Positions 51,542 to 60,779 of a stretch of DNA of 64,000 nucleotides are shown in pieces. This DNA comes from UBA2377 sp964429385 (GTDB taxonomy: Bacteria; Verrucomicrobiota; Verrucomicrobiia; Opitutales; Opitutaceae): positions 1-64,000 of the forward strand of contig CAYSBR010000018.1 of assembly GCA_964429385.1 (NCBI GenBank). The letters are read 5' to 3'. Every line of letters starts with the position of its first letter. The first letter of the stretch is position 1. The notes beneath the pieces were generated by a model. The model saw only the letters and a program-made list of their open reading frames with translations. It had not been told where the DNA came from and searched no databases. Position numbers and translations under genes: made by a program.

Positions 51542-52369
51542 TTACTTCGAGCCGGCGATCTTGCTGGTCTGGCCGAGACCTTCGGGACCGATGCCGTTGT
51601 AGCCGCCGTCCACCGGGATATCCGTGCCGGTGATGAACGAGGCATCATCGCTGAGCAGAAACAGCGCGGGGCCCGCCATCTCGACCGGATGGCCCATGCG
51701 ACCGAGCATGTGATACTGGCCCCAGATGGGGTCGAACTTCTCGCGATCGCCGCCGGCCGCCTTGTCCACCTCGCGCGTCCAGATCCAGCCGGGGCTGATA
51801 CTGTTGACGCGGATCTTGTGCGGCGCGAGGTCGAGCGCGGCGCAGCGCGTGAGCTGCGTGACCGCGCCCTTGGCCGTGTTGTAGGTCCAGCGGTTGGGCT
51901 GGGCTACCCATGAGGAAATGCTGGAAACATTCACCACCGCGCCGCCACCCACCTTTTTCATGTGCTCGGACACGAGCTGGATCATGAGCGCAAAACCGAA
52001 GGGACCGACGTTGAACGAATACAGAAAATCCTCGCGCGTGGCATCGAGCCCCTTGGCGATGAACGAAAACGCGTTATTCACCAGATAATCGAGCCGGCCA
52101 TACTTCGCCACGGCCTCGTCCACAACCTGGCGACAAAACGCCTGCTCGGCCATGTCGCCACCGATGATGAGCGGCTCAAAGCCCGCCGCGGCAAAGGTCC
52201 GGCGGCCCTCCTCCACGTCCTTCGGCATGCCCACCACCGCGACCTGCGCGCCTTCGCGCAGCAGTTCGAGCGCGATGGCGTGACCGATGCCATTGGTGCC
52301 GCCGGTGACGAGGGCGACCTTGCCTTGAAAACGTCCGGTGACGGGAGTGCGGGTGGGGTTCTTGATCAT
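51542..52369 (-). CDS. Short-chain dehydrogenase/reductase
   Basis: The 275-residue protein has the SDR cofactor motif VTGGTNGIGHA (TGxxxGxG), the NAG-like LVNNAFSFI, the catalytic Ser in VVNVSSISSW, and the catalytic YNTAK (YxxxK). PGWIWTREVDKAAGGDREKFDP is typical of the sugar dehydrogenases of this group, so it may oxidise a sugar such as L-fucose to its lactone, the substrate of the amidohydrolase in the same cluster. The exact sugar is inferred. Confidence 0.9.
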   Translation of the reverse strand: MIKNPTRTPVTGRFQGKVALVTGGTNGIGHAIALELLREGAQVAVVGMPKDVEEGRRTFAAAGFEPLIIGGDMAEQAFCRQVVDEAVAKYGRLDYLVNNAFSFIAKGLDATREDFLYSFNVGPFGFALMIQLVSEHMKKVGGGAVVNVSSISSWVAQPNRWTYNTAKGAVTQLTRCAALDLAPHKIRVNSISPGWIWTREVDKAAGGDREKFDPIWGQYHMLGRMGHPVEMAGPALFLLSDDASFITGTDIPVDGGYNGIGPEGLGQTSKIAGSK

Positions 52370-52471
52370 GGGTAAGGAAGGGTGAGGGTTGAGAGTTTGG
52401 AGCTGAGGGCGAAAACCGGCGCGGTCTGATGATGGGGACGCTCAACTCTCATCACTCAATTCTTAACTGCG

Positions 52472-53488
52472 TCACGGGCAGATGACCGCCTTGATGTCCG
52501 CGCCCTTGGCGGCGAGCATGCGCTGGAAAGCTGTCACACCGTCCTCCAGCGAGAAGCGCTGCACCCAGGAGAGGGTTTCGATCTTGCCGGCGGCCATCAG
52601 GTCGAGCGCCTGCTGCAATTCCTCAATCGTGGCCGCATAGGTGCCGAGCACCTGTTTCTCCGGCAGGGTGATGCCATAGGTATCCAGCGCGACGTTGTTC
52701 TCGTGCAGGCCGATCCACACCGAGGCCCCGCCGGGGCGCAGGGCTTCGAGCGAAGTCTTCTTGGTGATCGCGCCGCCGACCGCGTCCACCGTGAGGTCAA
52801 CGCCCTCGCCGCCGGTCTCGGCCAGCATGATCTTCGCGACATCCTCCTCGCGCGGATTGATCACACGCGCGGCGCCCAACGCCTTCGCCACCGCCAGCCG
52901 TTCCGGACTGAGGTCGGCGACATAGACCTTGGCGTTGCGCAGCACCTGCAGGGCCTGCTGGCAGAAAAGCCCGATCGGCCCCGCCCCGATCACCAGCGCG
53001 GTCGCCACCGGCAGGTGCCGGCTCACGCGCACGACATGGATGCCGTTGGCCATCGGCTCGGCCAGTGCGGCCGACTCGGCGGGCACATTCTCGGGCCATG
53101 GGATCAGGCAGCGGGCGGGCACATTGACATATTCCGCAAACGCCCCCGGCCGATGCATCCCGAAGATCTGCCGATCCGCGCACAGATGGGTATCACCGCG
53201 CCGGCAGCGCACGCATGTGCCGCAGGGCACGAGGGAATTGCTCACCACCCGCGCGCCCGGTTTCCAGTCGCGCACCTCCGCGCCCGTCACGTCAATCGTA
53301 CCGCAGAACTCATGCCCCATCACCAACGGAGGCTGGCGGCGCGGGCTGTGGGTCTTGAAAGTCTCCAGCTCGCTGCCGCAGATGCCGCACGCGGCAACCT
53401 TGAGCCGCACCTCGTCGGGCCTGGGCTCGGCGACGGGGACATCGCGGATTTCCAACTGGTCAAATGCCGGGTAATACAGGGCGCGCAT
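52472..53488 (-). CDS. Zinc-dependent medium-chain dehydrogenase (sorbitol/threonine-type)
   Basis: The 338-residue protein has both zinc sites: catalytic (CGICGSELETF, GHEFCG) and an intact structural site (VPCGTCVRCRRGDTHLC). The Rossmann motif is ALVIGAGPIGLFCQ. The pattern is closest to sorbitol, threonine or galactitol-type dehydrogenases. The start at ATG 53488 gives MRALYYPAF, the usual start of this family. It is the first gene of the minus-strand sugar-acid cluster and is divergent from the large hydrolase-like gene at 53615. Confidence 0.92.
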   Translation of the reverse strand: MRALYYPAFDQLEIRDVPVAEPRPDEVRLKVAACGICGSELETFKTHSPRRQPPLVMGHEFCGTIDVTGAEVRDWKPGARVVSNSLVPCGTCVRCRRGDTHLCADRQIFGMHRPGAFAEYVNVPARCLIPWPENVPAESAALAEPMANGIHVVRVSRHLPVATALVIGAGPIGLFCQQALQVLRNAKVYVADLSPERLAVAKALGAARVINPREEDVAKIMLAETGGEGVDLTVDAVGGAITKKTSLEALRPGGASVWIGLHENNVALDTYGITLPEKQVLGTYAATIEELQQALDLMAAGKIETLSWVQRFSLEDGVTAFQRMLAAKGADIKAVICP

Positions 53489-53579
53489 GGAAGAGGCGTT
53501 TTCCGTGTCCTCCGTAGCCGGGAAATGCAAGGGCGAATCACTCTGAAAATTCGCGGAGATTCCCACCCGTTGACGCGCC

Positions 53580-53608
53580 GCGGGCTTGCGCTTCGCCACG
53601 AAGCCCGC
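53580..53608 (+). promoter_or_regulatory. Leader hairpin over the translation start of the 53615 gene
   Basis: GCGGGCTT (53580-53587) pairs perfectly with AAGCCCGC (53601-53608) around a 13-base loop, and the stem ends six bases before the ATG. It could hide the initiation region, or function as a DNA inverted repeat in the 126-base divergent promoter. Confidence 0.35.
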
Positions 53609-53614
53609 TTCGCC

Positions 53615-55939
53615 ATGAAGCCCATGAGCTCCACCCTCGCCCTGAGCCGCATCGTCTATCCCGTCAAATTCCAGCCGGCCGAGCAAACCGCCGCCGCCGA
53701 ACTCGCCCGCCTGACCGGTGCCACCGCCGCTTCGGCCGCACGCGCCAACCGGCAAGCGGTCAATCTCGCGCTCGCCTCCCGTGGCTGGGCACCCGCCGCC
53801 ACCAAGGCCGCCCAGGATGCCGCCAGCTGGATGTGGCTGCGCCTCGACGACGACAACTCCGGCGAAGTCATCGCCAGCGACGGCGCCGGCCTCTTCGCCG
53901 CCGCCCGCCTCCTCGCCCATGGCCTCACCGGCGCCACCCGCGAAAAGCTCGCCCGCGGCCTCCTCCTGCGCCGCAGCTTCGCCATGAACCGCCCCATCTG
54001 GGACGCCTCCTTCGCCCAGTATTGGAAATCCAACCGCAAGTTCTCCCCCGAGCACTACGCCGCCACGCTCGCCGAGGCCGGCTTCACCCACATCGAGGTC
54101 AACAGCCTGCAGACCCATTTCCCCTACGAAGACTCCGTCCCCGGCGAATACTATTCGCAATTCTACACCTACTGCCCGGGCTTCAATCACTTCATCGACA
54201 CGCCGCTCACCCGTGGCATCTGGCCCGCGCAATACCTCGATGCCAACCGCGAACGCCTGCAGGACCTCGCCGCCCTCGGCCGCCGCTACGGCCTCAAGCC
54301 CTCCGTCTGCCTCTACGAACCGCGCAGCCTGCCCGAACGCTTCTTCCAAAAATACCCCACCCTGCGCGGCGCGCGGATTGATCATCCCTTCCGCTCGCGC
54401 CTCCCGCGTTACACCATGGCGCAGGATCACCCGGTCGTGCAGAAACACTACCGCCTCGCCACCCAGGCGTTGATGCAGGCCGTGCCCGATCTCGACGCCA
54501 TGTCCGTCTGGACCAACGACAGCGGCGGCGGCTTCGAACACACCGCCTCGCTCTACATCGGCCGCAACGGCGGCCCCTACATGATCCGCGAATGGCGCAG
54601 CCACGACAAGATCGCCGAGGCCGCCGGCAAGAGCATCGGCAAATTCCTGCGCAACCTCCGCGAGGCCGCCGCCGAGATTAACCCCGACTTCAAGCTCAGC
54701 CTGCGCATCGAGCCCTTCAAGGCCGAGCACGATCACCTCAAGGCCGAGCTCGGCCGCGGCGTGCACTGGGAAGGCCCCTCGATGCTCGCGCGCGGCTACT
54801 CCCTGCCCTACAGCCATCCGAAATACGCCGATCAACTGGGCGTGGCCGGCGGCATGTTCCATTGCCAGCTCGACGAACGCGAAAAGCCCGAGCTCGCCAA
54901 GGAACGCGCACAGGGCGTGGAGCCGATTCTCACCTACTCACCCGGCCCGGCCTGGAACCAGGAACCGCTCATCGGCATCCCCTGGCCCCGCATGATTCAT
55001 GCGCGCCTCACGCAGCTCAAGGACATCGGCGCCAACATGGTCAGCGCCATGGGCGGCCTCGCCAACACCGCCGCCGCCCCCTACTGGCCCAACCCTGCCG
55101 CCATCCGCGCCGCCCAACTCACCCCGGAACGCAGCATTGATGACGTCCTCGCCGACGAAGCCGTGCGCTTCGCCGGCGCAACCCACGGCCCCGCGCTCGC
55201 CCAGGCCTGGGCGCTCTTCGAGGAAGCCGTCACCTGGCAGCCCATCGTACCGCTCTTCTGCGGCTTCGGCTTCTGCTGGCAGCGCACCTTCGACCGCCCC
55301 CTCGTGCCCGACATCGAGGCCATCCCCGCCGCCGAACGTTTCTACTATGAGCGCCACGGCTGCTTCCAGCACAACAACCCCGGCCTCAACGACCTCGGCA
55401 AGGACGTGCTCTTCAACCTCATCACCCGCGAATCCGCCGACCTGATGGTGCCGCGCTTCGACAAAAATCTCCTCCCGCGCATCGCCAAGGCGGAGAAATT
55501 CGTCGCCGGCGCGCTCGTCAAGTGCGGCGACGACGCCCAGGCCGCCGCCGTCTTCACCGACCTGCGCGACCGCCTGCGCGGCTACCGCCACTGGGCGACG
55601 ACGCTCCGCAGCGTCGCCGCGTGGTGCGCCGGCGTTTACGGCTACCTTGAAAGCAAGACCCCCGCGCAGAAGCGGAAACACGAGAAATTCCTGCAAGCCG
55701 CCATCGACCTCGAACTGGAAAATGCCCGCGGCTTCCTCGACCACTTCGAGCACTCGCCCACCGAGTTCATGGTCGTCTCCGCCACCGGCGAAAGCACCTT
55801 CATCTACGGTCGGAATCTCGGCGACCATGTGCGCGCCAAGATCCGCCTGATGGAAAAATACCGGCACAAAAAACCGCGGATCGACAAAGACATCCTCTGG
55901 CGCGCCCCCGCCAGCCAGCCCTGGCCGGAAGGCTTCTGA
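53615..55939 (+). CDS. Large glycoside-hydrolase-like protein, family uncertain
   Basis: The 774-residue protein begins MKPMSSTLALSRIVYPVKF with an alpha-glucuronidase/GH20b-like N-terminal domain (EQTAAAELARLTGA, then SDGAGLFAAARLLAHGL). A TIM-barrel-like region follows (FAMNRPIWDASFAQYWKSN, HYAATLAEAGFTHIEVNS, AVPDLDAMSVWTNDSGGGF) and a long helical C-terminus. It resembles an alpha-glucuronidase or related GH by layout only. There is no signal peptide, so it would act in the cytoplasm on imported oligosaccharides. It is divergent from the sugar-acid dehydrogenase cluster. Confidence 0.65.
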   Translation: MKPMSSTLALSRIVYPVKFQPAEQTAAAELARLTGATAASAARANRQAVNLALASRGWAPAATKAAQDAASWMWLRLDDDNSGEVIASDGAGLFAAARLLAHGLTGATREKLARGLLLRRSFAMNRPIWDASFAQYWKSNRKFSPEHYAATLAEAGFTHIEVNSLQTHFPYEDSVPGEYYSQFYTYCPGFNHFIDTPLTRGIWPAQYLDANRERLQDLAALGRRYGLKPSVCLYEPRSLPERFFQKYPTLRGARIDHPFRSRLPRYTMAQDHPVVQKHYRLATQALMQAVPDLDAMSVWTNDSGGGFEHTASLYIGRNGGPYMIREWRSHDKIAEAAGKSIGKFLRNLREAAAEINPDFKLSLRIEPFKAEHDHLKAELGRGVHWEGPSMLARGYSLPYSHPKYADQLGVAGGMFHCQLDEREKPELAKERAQGVEPILTYSPGPAWNQEPLIGIPWPRMIHARLTQLKDIGANMVSAMGGLANTAAAPYWPNPAAIRAAQLTPERSIDDVLADEAVRFAGATHGPALAQAWALFEEAVTWQPIVPLFCGFGFCWQRTFDRPLVPDIEAIPAAERFYYERHGCFQHNNPGLNDLGKDVLFNLITRESADLMVPRFDKNLLPRIAKAEKFVAGALVKCGDDAQAAAVFTDLRDRLRGYRHWATTLRSVAAWCAGVYGYLESKTPAQKRKHEKFLQAAIDLELENARGFLDHFEHSPTEFMVVSATGESTFIYGRNLGDHVRAKIRLMEKYRHKKPRIDKDILWRAPASQPWPEGF

Positions 55940-56021
55940 GCCGATGATCGAAAGGCGGCAGTCTGAAAATACTGCGACCATTTTCCATCCGCCCGATTCT
56001 CAAACAACATCAGGAGTTTTT

Positions 56022-58979
56022 TCACGCCAGCGCGGCGTGCAGGATCTCCACCGGGTGCAGCGCGATGCGGCCCGTGCCGTCCTTGATCTGGTGACGGCAG
56101 CTTGTGCCCGGCGCGGCAATGACAACATCGGCCGCCGCCGCGCGCACGGCGGGAAACAGCACGAGTTCGCCGATCTGCTGCGACACCGCGAAATGCTCCG
56201 CCTCGTAGCCAAAGGAGCCGGCCATGCCGCAGCAGCCGCTCGGGATGAGCTGCACCTTGTGCCCCGCCGGCAGCTCAAGCAGCTTCACCGTCGGCACCAG
56301 CGAACTGAGCGCCTTCTGGTGACAGTGCCCGTGCAGCTTGATCGTCCGCGCCGCGGGCTTGAAGGCCCCGGCGGTGATCCGGCCGGCGTCCGCCTCACGC
56401 GCGAGGAACTCATCAATCAGCAGGGCGTGCCCGGCCAGTATCCGCGCCGCGTCCTTCAGGTGCGCGGGCATCAGGTCGGGATACTCGTCGCGGAAGCCGA
56501 GGATCGCCGACGGCTCCAGGCCGATCAGCGGCGTCTCCGCCGTGATCACACCCTCCAGCAGCTCCACATTGCGGATCGCGAGTTTTTGCGCGTCGCGCAC
56601 GAGCCCCTTGGAGAAATGCGCCCGGCCGCTGGCCACATGGCGAGGGATGATCACCTCGTAACCGAGGCGGTTGAGCAGTTCCACCGCCTGGATGCCGATC
56701 GCGGTGTCGTGGTAGTTGGTGAACTCGTCACAGAACAGATAGACCCGCCCGTGCGGAAAACGATTGGTCGTCACGCCTTCGGGTCCTCTCTGATTCGCGT
56801 GGCGCCGGTGCCAGGCCGCAAGCGTCGTCCGGTGCAACGGCGGCAGGCTGCGCTGCGGCGCGAACCCGGCGAGGCGCTTGAGCAGCGGCGCGGGCGCGCC
56901 GGTCGCAAACCAGTTGTGCACGCGCGGGGCCAGGGATGCGAGCCGCATGGCACTGGTGAAATTGGCGATCAACCGCGCGCGCAGCGGCACACCGTGCGCG
57001 TCGTGATAGTGCTGCTGCCACTCCGCCTTCAGGCGGGCCACATCCACATTGGACGGACACTCCGCCTTGCAGCCCTTGCAGGAGAGACAGAGGTCCATCA
57101 CGCCCTTCACCGCCTCGCTGTCCCAGGGATTGCGCACGTTCTCCGGATGCGTGAGCACATCGCGCAGCAGGTTGGCCCGCGCGCGGGTGGTGTCCTGCTC
57201 GTTGCGCGTGGCCATGTAGCTCGGGCACATCGTGCCGCCCATGAGGTGAGATTTGCGACACTCGCCCACACCGGTGCACTTCTCCGTCGCGCGCAGCACA
57301 CCCTCCGCCTCGGCAAAGTCGAAGAGCGTCCGGTAATCGGGCACGACATGGCCCGGGCTGTGCCGCAGGTGCGTGTCCATCGGCGGTGTATCAATGATCT
57401 TGCCGGGATTGAAAAGCCCGTCCGGGTCGAAGGTCTCCTTCACCCGGCGCATCATCGCATAGCACGCATCGCCGACCATGAAGCGGATGAACTCGCCGCG
57501 CAGCCGGCCGTCGCCGTGTTCGCCGGAGAGCGAGCCCCGGTATTTCTTCACCAGCGCGGCGACATCGGTCGCGATGTCGCGGAACATCTTCAGCCCCTCG
57601 CGCGTTTTCAGGTCGAAGAGCGGCCGGGTGTGCAATTCACCCGCGCCCGCGTGGGCGTAATACACGCAGCTGATGCCGTATTTGGTCTTCATCAGCGCGT
57701 CGAACTCCGCGATGTAATCCGGCAGATCCTCAACCGCCACCGCCGTATCCTCGACGATCTCGCGCGGCTTGGCGTCGCCGCGCACATTGTTCATCAATCC
57801 CTGCCCCGCGCGGCGCAGCTCCCAGACCTTGTCGCAGTCGTCGTCCCACAGCACAGGGAAGGCGTAGCCCAGCCCGGCGGCGCGCATCGCGGCCACCATC
57901 GCCGCAAACTCCCGCTCCAGATGAGCGCGATCCTCATGCCGCAGCTCGACCACCAGCACCGCGCCGGGATCGCCCTCCACGAAGAAGCGGTTCTTCGCGT
58001 GTTCGAGGTTGGCCTTGGTGCATTCGAGAATGTGGCGGTCGATCAGCTCGCAGCCGAAGGGCGCGTGCCGCATCGCGATCAACGTGGCCTTGAGCGAATC
58101 ACGCACTGTCGCAAAGTGCGCGCAGAGCAGCGCGCCCGGCGGCGGCAGCGGTTCGCAGTTGAGCTCGTATTCGACCCCGAGAAAAAGCGTCCCCTCGGAA
58201 CCCGCGATCAGCCGGCAAAGATTGAAGGGCCTATCCGACGTCGGGTCGAAGACCGCGTTGTCCAGCAAGGCGTCCAGCGCGTAGCCGGTGTTGCGCCGGG
58301 TGACCGATGGCTTGGGAAAATGCTCCCCGATGAGCCGGCGGTTTTCCGCGTCGCCCAGCAGGTCGCGCACAAAGCGGTGGATGCGGGCTTCAAGCGTGTC
58401 CGGCCCGGCGCATTTCCGTGCAAATTCCTCACGCGTAAGCGGGCCAAAGACCGCCTCGCTGCCATCACTCAGGAAACCGCGCACCGACACGAGGTGATCG
58501 CGCGTCGTGCCATACTTGATGGAGTTGGCCCCGCAGGAATTATTGCCCGCCATACCGCCGATCATCGCGCGGTTGGCGGTGGACGTCTCGGGCGTGAACC
58601 ACACGCCGTGCGGCTTGAGGTGGAGGTTGAGATCGTTGCGCACCACGCCCGGCTGCACCCGCACGCGGCGCGTGGCGGCATCGTAACCGAGGATGCGGTT
58701 CAGATACCGGCCCAGATCCATCACCATGCCGCGGCCCACCACCTGCCCCGCCAGCGACGTACCGGCCGCGCGCGGAATCAGTCCGGTGCGATGGCGGCGT
58801 GCAAAAGCCAGCAGTTGCCGCAGGTCGTCCTCAGATTTCGGCAACGCCACCGCCAGTGGCAGCTCCTGATACTCCGAGGCATCGGTCGCATACAGCGTGC
58901 GCATCACCCGGTCGTGATGCAGCTCGCCCTCCAAACGGGCGGCCAGCGCGGAAAGATCGGTGGTCAGGGAAGACGACAT
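56022..58979 (-). CDS. FAD-linked oxidase / Fe-S dehydrogenase fusion (YdiJ-like, D-2-hydroxyacid type)
   Basis: The 985-residue protein is a fused membrane-associated-type dehydrogenase. The N-terminus is a VAO/PCMH FAD domain (LIPRAAGTSLAGQVVGRG, PETSTANRAMIGGMAGNNSCG), a C-terminal FAD oxidase part carries LSGEHGDGRLRGEF, and then come two ferredoxin-like cysteine clusters (CTGVGECRKSHLMGGTMCPSY, DLCLSCKGCKAECPSNVD). A final CCG-type domain has LHGHCHQKAL and PSGCCGMAGSFGYE. This matches YdiJ/GlcDF-type D-2-hydroxyglutarate or D-lactate dehydrogenases. Start at ATG 58979. Confidence 0.92.
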   Translation of the reverse strand: MSSSLTTDLSALAARLEGELHHDRVMRTLYATDASEYQELPLAVALPKSEDDLRQLLAFARRHRTGLIPRAAGTSLAGQVVGRGMVMDLGRYLNRILGYDAATRRVRVQPGVVRNDLNLHLKPHGVWFTPETSTANRAMIGGMAGNNSCGANSIKYGTTRDHLVSVRGFLSDGSEAVFGPLTREEFARKCAGPDTLEARIHRFVRDLLGDAENRRLIGEHFPKPSVTRRNTGYALDALLDNAVFDPTSDRPFNLCRLIAGSEGTLFLGVEYELNCEPLPPPGALLCAHFATVRDSLKATLIAMRHAPFGCELIDRHILECTKANLEHAKNRFFVEGDPGAVLVVELRHEDRAHLEREFAAMVAAMRAAGLGYAFPVLWDDDCDKVWELRRAGQGLMNNVRGDAKPREIVEDTAVAVEDLPDYIAEFDALMKTKYGISCVYYAHAGAGELHTRPLFDLKTREGLKMFRDIATDVAALVKKYRGSLSGEHGDGRLRGEFIRFMVGDACYAMMRRVKETFDPDGLFNPGKIIDTPPMDTHLRHSPGHVVPDYRTLFDFAEAEGVLRATEKCTGVGECRKSHLMGGTMCPSYMATRNEQDTTRARANLLRDVLTHPENVRNPWDSEAVKGVMDLCLSCKGCKAECPSNVDVARLKAEWQQHYHDAHGVPLRARLIANFTSAMRLASLAPRVHNWFATGAPAPLLKRLAGFAPQRSLPPLHRTTLAAWHRRHANQRGPEGVTTNRFPHGRVYLFCDEFTNYHDTAIGIQAVELLNRLGYEVIIPRHVASGRAHFSKGLVRDAQKLAIRNVELLEGVITAETPLIGLEPSAILGFRDEYPDLMPAHLKDAARILAGHALLIDEFLAREADAGRITAGAFKPAARTIKLHGHCHQKALSSLVPTVKLLELPAGHKVQLIPSGCCGMAGSFGYEAEHFAVSQQIGELVLFPAVRAAAADVVIAAPGTSCRHQIKDGTGRIALHPVEILHAALA

Positions 58980-59127
58980 GGGGGACGTTTACCGGAGTGC
59001 CGAGGATTCGCATCCGGCGCTGCCGGGCAAGAACCGGTTGCGGAAAAAGCCGCGGAGGCGTTACCGGCCGCACGCCTCCGTTCGATCCGCGGCTTGCCGC
59101 TTGATCCTCAACCCTTGCCCCGCCCCT

Positions 59128-59745
59128 TCACTCGATGCCGATCAACTCGACCTCGAACACCAGCACGGAACCCGCCGGGATCGCGCCCTGGGCCCGGTCG
59201 CCGTAGGCGAGGCCGGCCGGGATGAAGAGTTTCCACTTCGCGCCGACCTGCATGAGCTGCAGCGCCTCGACCCAGCCCTGGATGACACCCGTCACCGGGA
59301 AGGAAATCGTTTCGCCGCGTTGCACCGAGCTGTCGAACACCGTGCCATCAATCAACGTGCCGTGGTAGTGCACCTCCACCGTCTGCTCCGGCGTGGGCTT
59401 CGCGCCCGCGCCCGCGCGCAACACCTCGTATTGCAGACCCGACGCCGTCGTCACCACGCCCGCCCGCGCACCGTTCTCCGCCAGGAACGCCTGGCCCGCC
59501 GCCGACTGTTGCGACGATTTTTCCTTCGCAATCGCCTCAACCCGGGACTGCGCTGTCGCAAAAGCCGCCCGCAAATCCTGCTCCGCCACCCGCGGTTCCG
59601 CCCCGCCCAGACCGTCCTGCAATCCAGCCATAAACGCCGCCAGATCGATCTCTACGCCGCCCTGCTGGACGATGTTGCGGCCCATGTTCAGGGCGATGCC
59701 ATAGCTGACACGCTGGTCAGCGGTTTGAAAGGAAGGAGCGGACAT
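59128..59745 (-). CDS. FKBP-type peptidyl-prolyl cis-trans isomerase
   Basis: The 205-residue protein has an N-terminal dimerisation-like helical region (about 1-85) and a C-terminal FKBP domain (TVEVHYHGTLIDGTVFDSS, SFPVTGVIQGWVEALQLMQVG, WKLFIPAGLAYGDR). This is the FklB/FKBP22 class. There is no signal peptide, so it is likely cytoplasmic. Start ATG at 59745; the last residues form the complete FKBP strand ending VFEVELIGIE. Confidence 0.94.
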   Translation of the reverse strand: MSAPSFQTADQRVSYGIALNMGRNIVQQGGVEIDLAAFMAGLQDGLGGAEPRVAEQDLRAAFATAQSRVEAIAKEKSSQQSAAGQAFLAENGARAGVVTTASGLQYEVLRAGAGAKPTPEQTVEVHYHGTLIDGTVFDSSVQRGETISFPVTGVIQGWVEALQLMQVGAKWKLFIPAGLAYGDRAQGAIPAGSVLVFEVELIGIE

Positions 59746-59871
59746 AAAAAACAGACAGGTTGATAAAATGACGCCAGAGCCGGAATGCCCGGCGTCGCAA
59801 AAACGCCCGCCACCCCAGCGCCCACCCCGGCAAAATACAACCCTGCATTGCGAAAACCGGCCGCAGCGACG

Positions 59872-60567
59872 TCAGGGCTTCCGCGCATACCAACCGTGGA
59901 TCAGCAGCGATTGATAAAAGTGAACAGGGTGGCTGAATCCGGACTCGGCCAGCAGCACCTCCATGGCGGGCACGGGCAGCAGCGCGACCTCACGACCATA
60001 ATTGGCCAGCGTGGTCTGAATCTGCTCTTCGCTCGCGCCGACATGCCGCATCATCTGCCGCCAGACGCCCAGCAGGCTCTCGTGCCGGTCCGCCTCGCTC
60101 AGACTAAGGTCCGCGGTGATCAGGAGACCACCGGAACGCATCCGCGCGGCCATGTCGCGGAAAAAGGCGACGCGGTGCGTCCGGTCGGTAATGAACTGGG
60201 AAACAAGGATCGTCGTGGCCGCGTCGAAGAGCTCGGTGGGCGGGAGTGTATTCACATAGGCCGCATGGAATTCGCAACGCGCGGCGATGCCGGCCTCTTC
60301 CGCTTTCCGGCGGCACACCTCCAGCATCGGTGCGGAAGGATCCACCGCGACGAAACGCCAGCGCGGAAAGGCCGCGGCCAGCGCGAGCAGTTCCGCCCCC
60401 GTGCCAACCCCTACGCACAGCACCCGGGCATCATCCGGCAGCTCCCGCAGGATGAAACGCATCTGCAAATGCAGGCTGTCGCGCAGAGCGGACAGCGGTG
60501 CCCAGCGCTCATCGTAGGTTGCGGCGTGCCGGAGATCGAATGCGTGGGCCGGATCGGAGGGTTTCAT
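59872..60567 (-). CDS. Class I SAM-dependent methyltransferase
   Basis: The 231-residue protein has Rossmann motif I VLCVGVGTGAELLALAAAF, an acidic motif II in FVAVDPSAPMLEVC, and motif III ATTILVSQFITD. The N-terminus (HAATYDERWAPLSALRDS) resembles methyltransferases that take small-molecule substrates. The substrate is not deducible. It stands alone between the FKBP gene and the small cysteine-rich ORF. Confidence 0.85.
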   Translation of the reverse strand: MKPSDPAHAFDLRHAATYDERWAPLSALRDSLHLQMRFILRELPDDARVLCVGVGTGAELLALAAAFPRWRFVAVDPSAPMLEVCRRKAEEAGIAARCEFHAAYVNTLPPTELFDAATTILVSQFITDRTHRVAFFRDMAARMRSGGLLITADLSLSEADRHESLLGVWRQMMRHVGASEEQIQTTLANYGREVALLPVPAMEVLLAESGFSHPVHFYQSLLIHGWYARKP

Positions 60568-60635
60568 ACAGGGGCAACCGGGACTTTAGCAAAGTCGTCA
60601 AGCCATGCGCAAACCCGCACGAAAGAAGAGGAGCC

Positions 60636-60779
60636 TCATTTGGCCCTGAAGGCGCCGCACAGCGCACAACCGACCTCGTTGAGGCCGAACCGGGGGCAGC
60701 CGCCCTGCTTACAGTAAATCAGCGCGAGGAGCCTGGCGGCGTCCGCTTCAGAGCAAATCGTCGAGGGCGTCTTCCTCAT
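60636..60779 (-). CDS. Small cysteine-rich ORF, zinc-knuckle-like
   Basis: A 47-residue reading frame starts at ATG 60779 inside the end of the coiled-coil gene (32-base overlap) and ends at TGA 60636. The second half contains C23-x4-C28-P-x9-C38-x2-C41-G, in LIYCKQGGCPRFGLNEVGC and the following CALCGAF, the spacing of a four-cysteine zinc ribbon. The overlap with the preceding stop suggests translational coupling. No family is recognised; it is below the usual size for automatic gene calling. Confidence 0.45.
   Translation of the reverse strand: MRKTPSTICSEADAARLLALIYCKQGGCPRFGLNEVGCALCGAFRAK

Noticed and set aside
55944..59225. A 1093-codon open frame on the + strand opposite the YdiJ-like gene
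   Set aside because: Composition is Arg/His/Ala rich without domains, while the minus-strand gene has complete FAD and Fe-S motifs.
59688..59888. A 66-codon minus-strand frame between the methyltransferase and FKBP genes
   Set aside because: It overlaps the start of the FKBP gene and the end of the methyltransferase gene in another frame and shows no motif or start signal.
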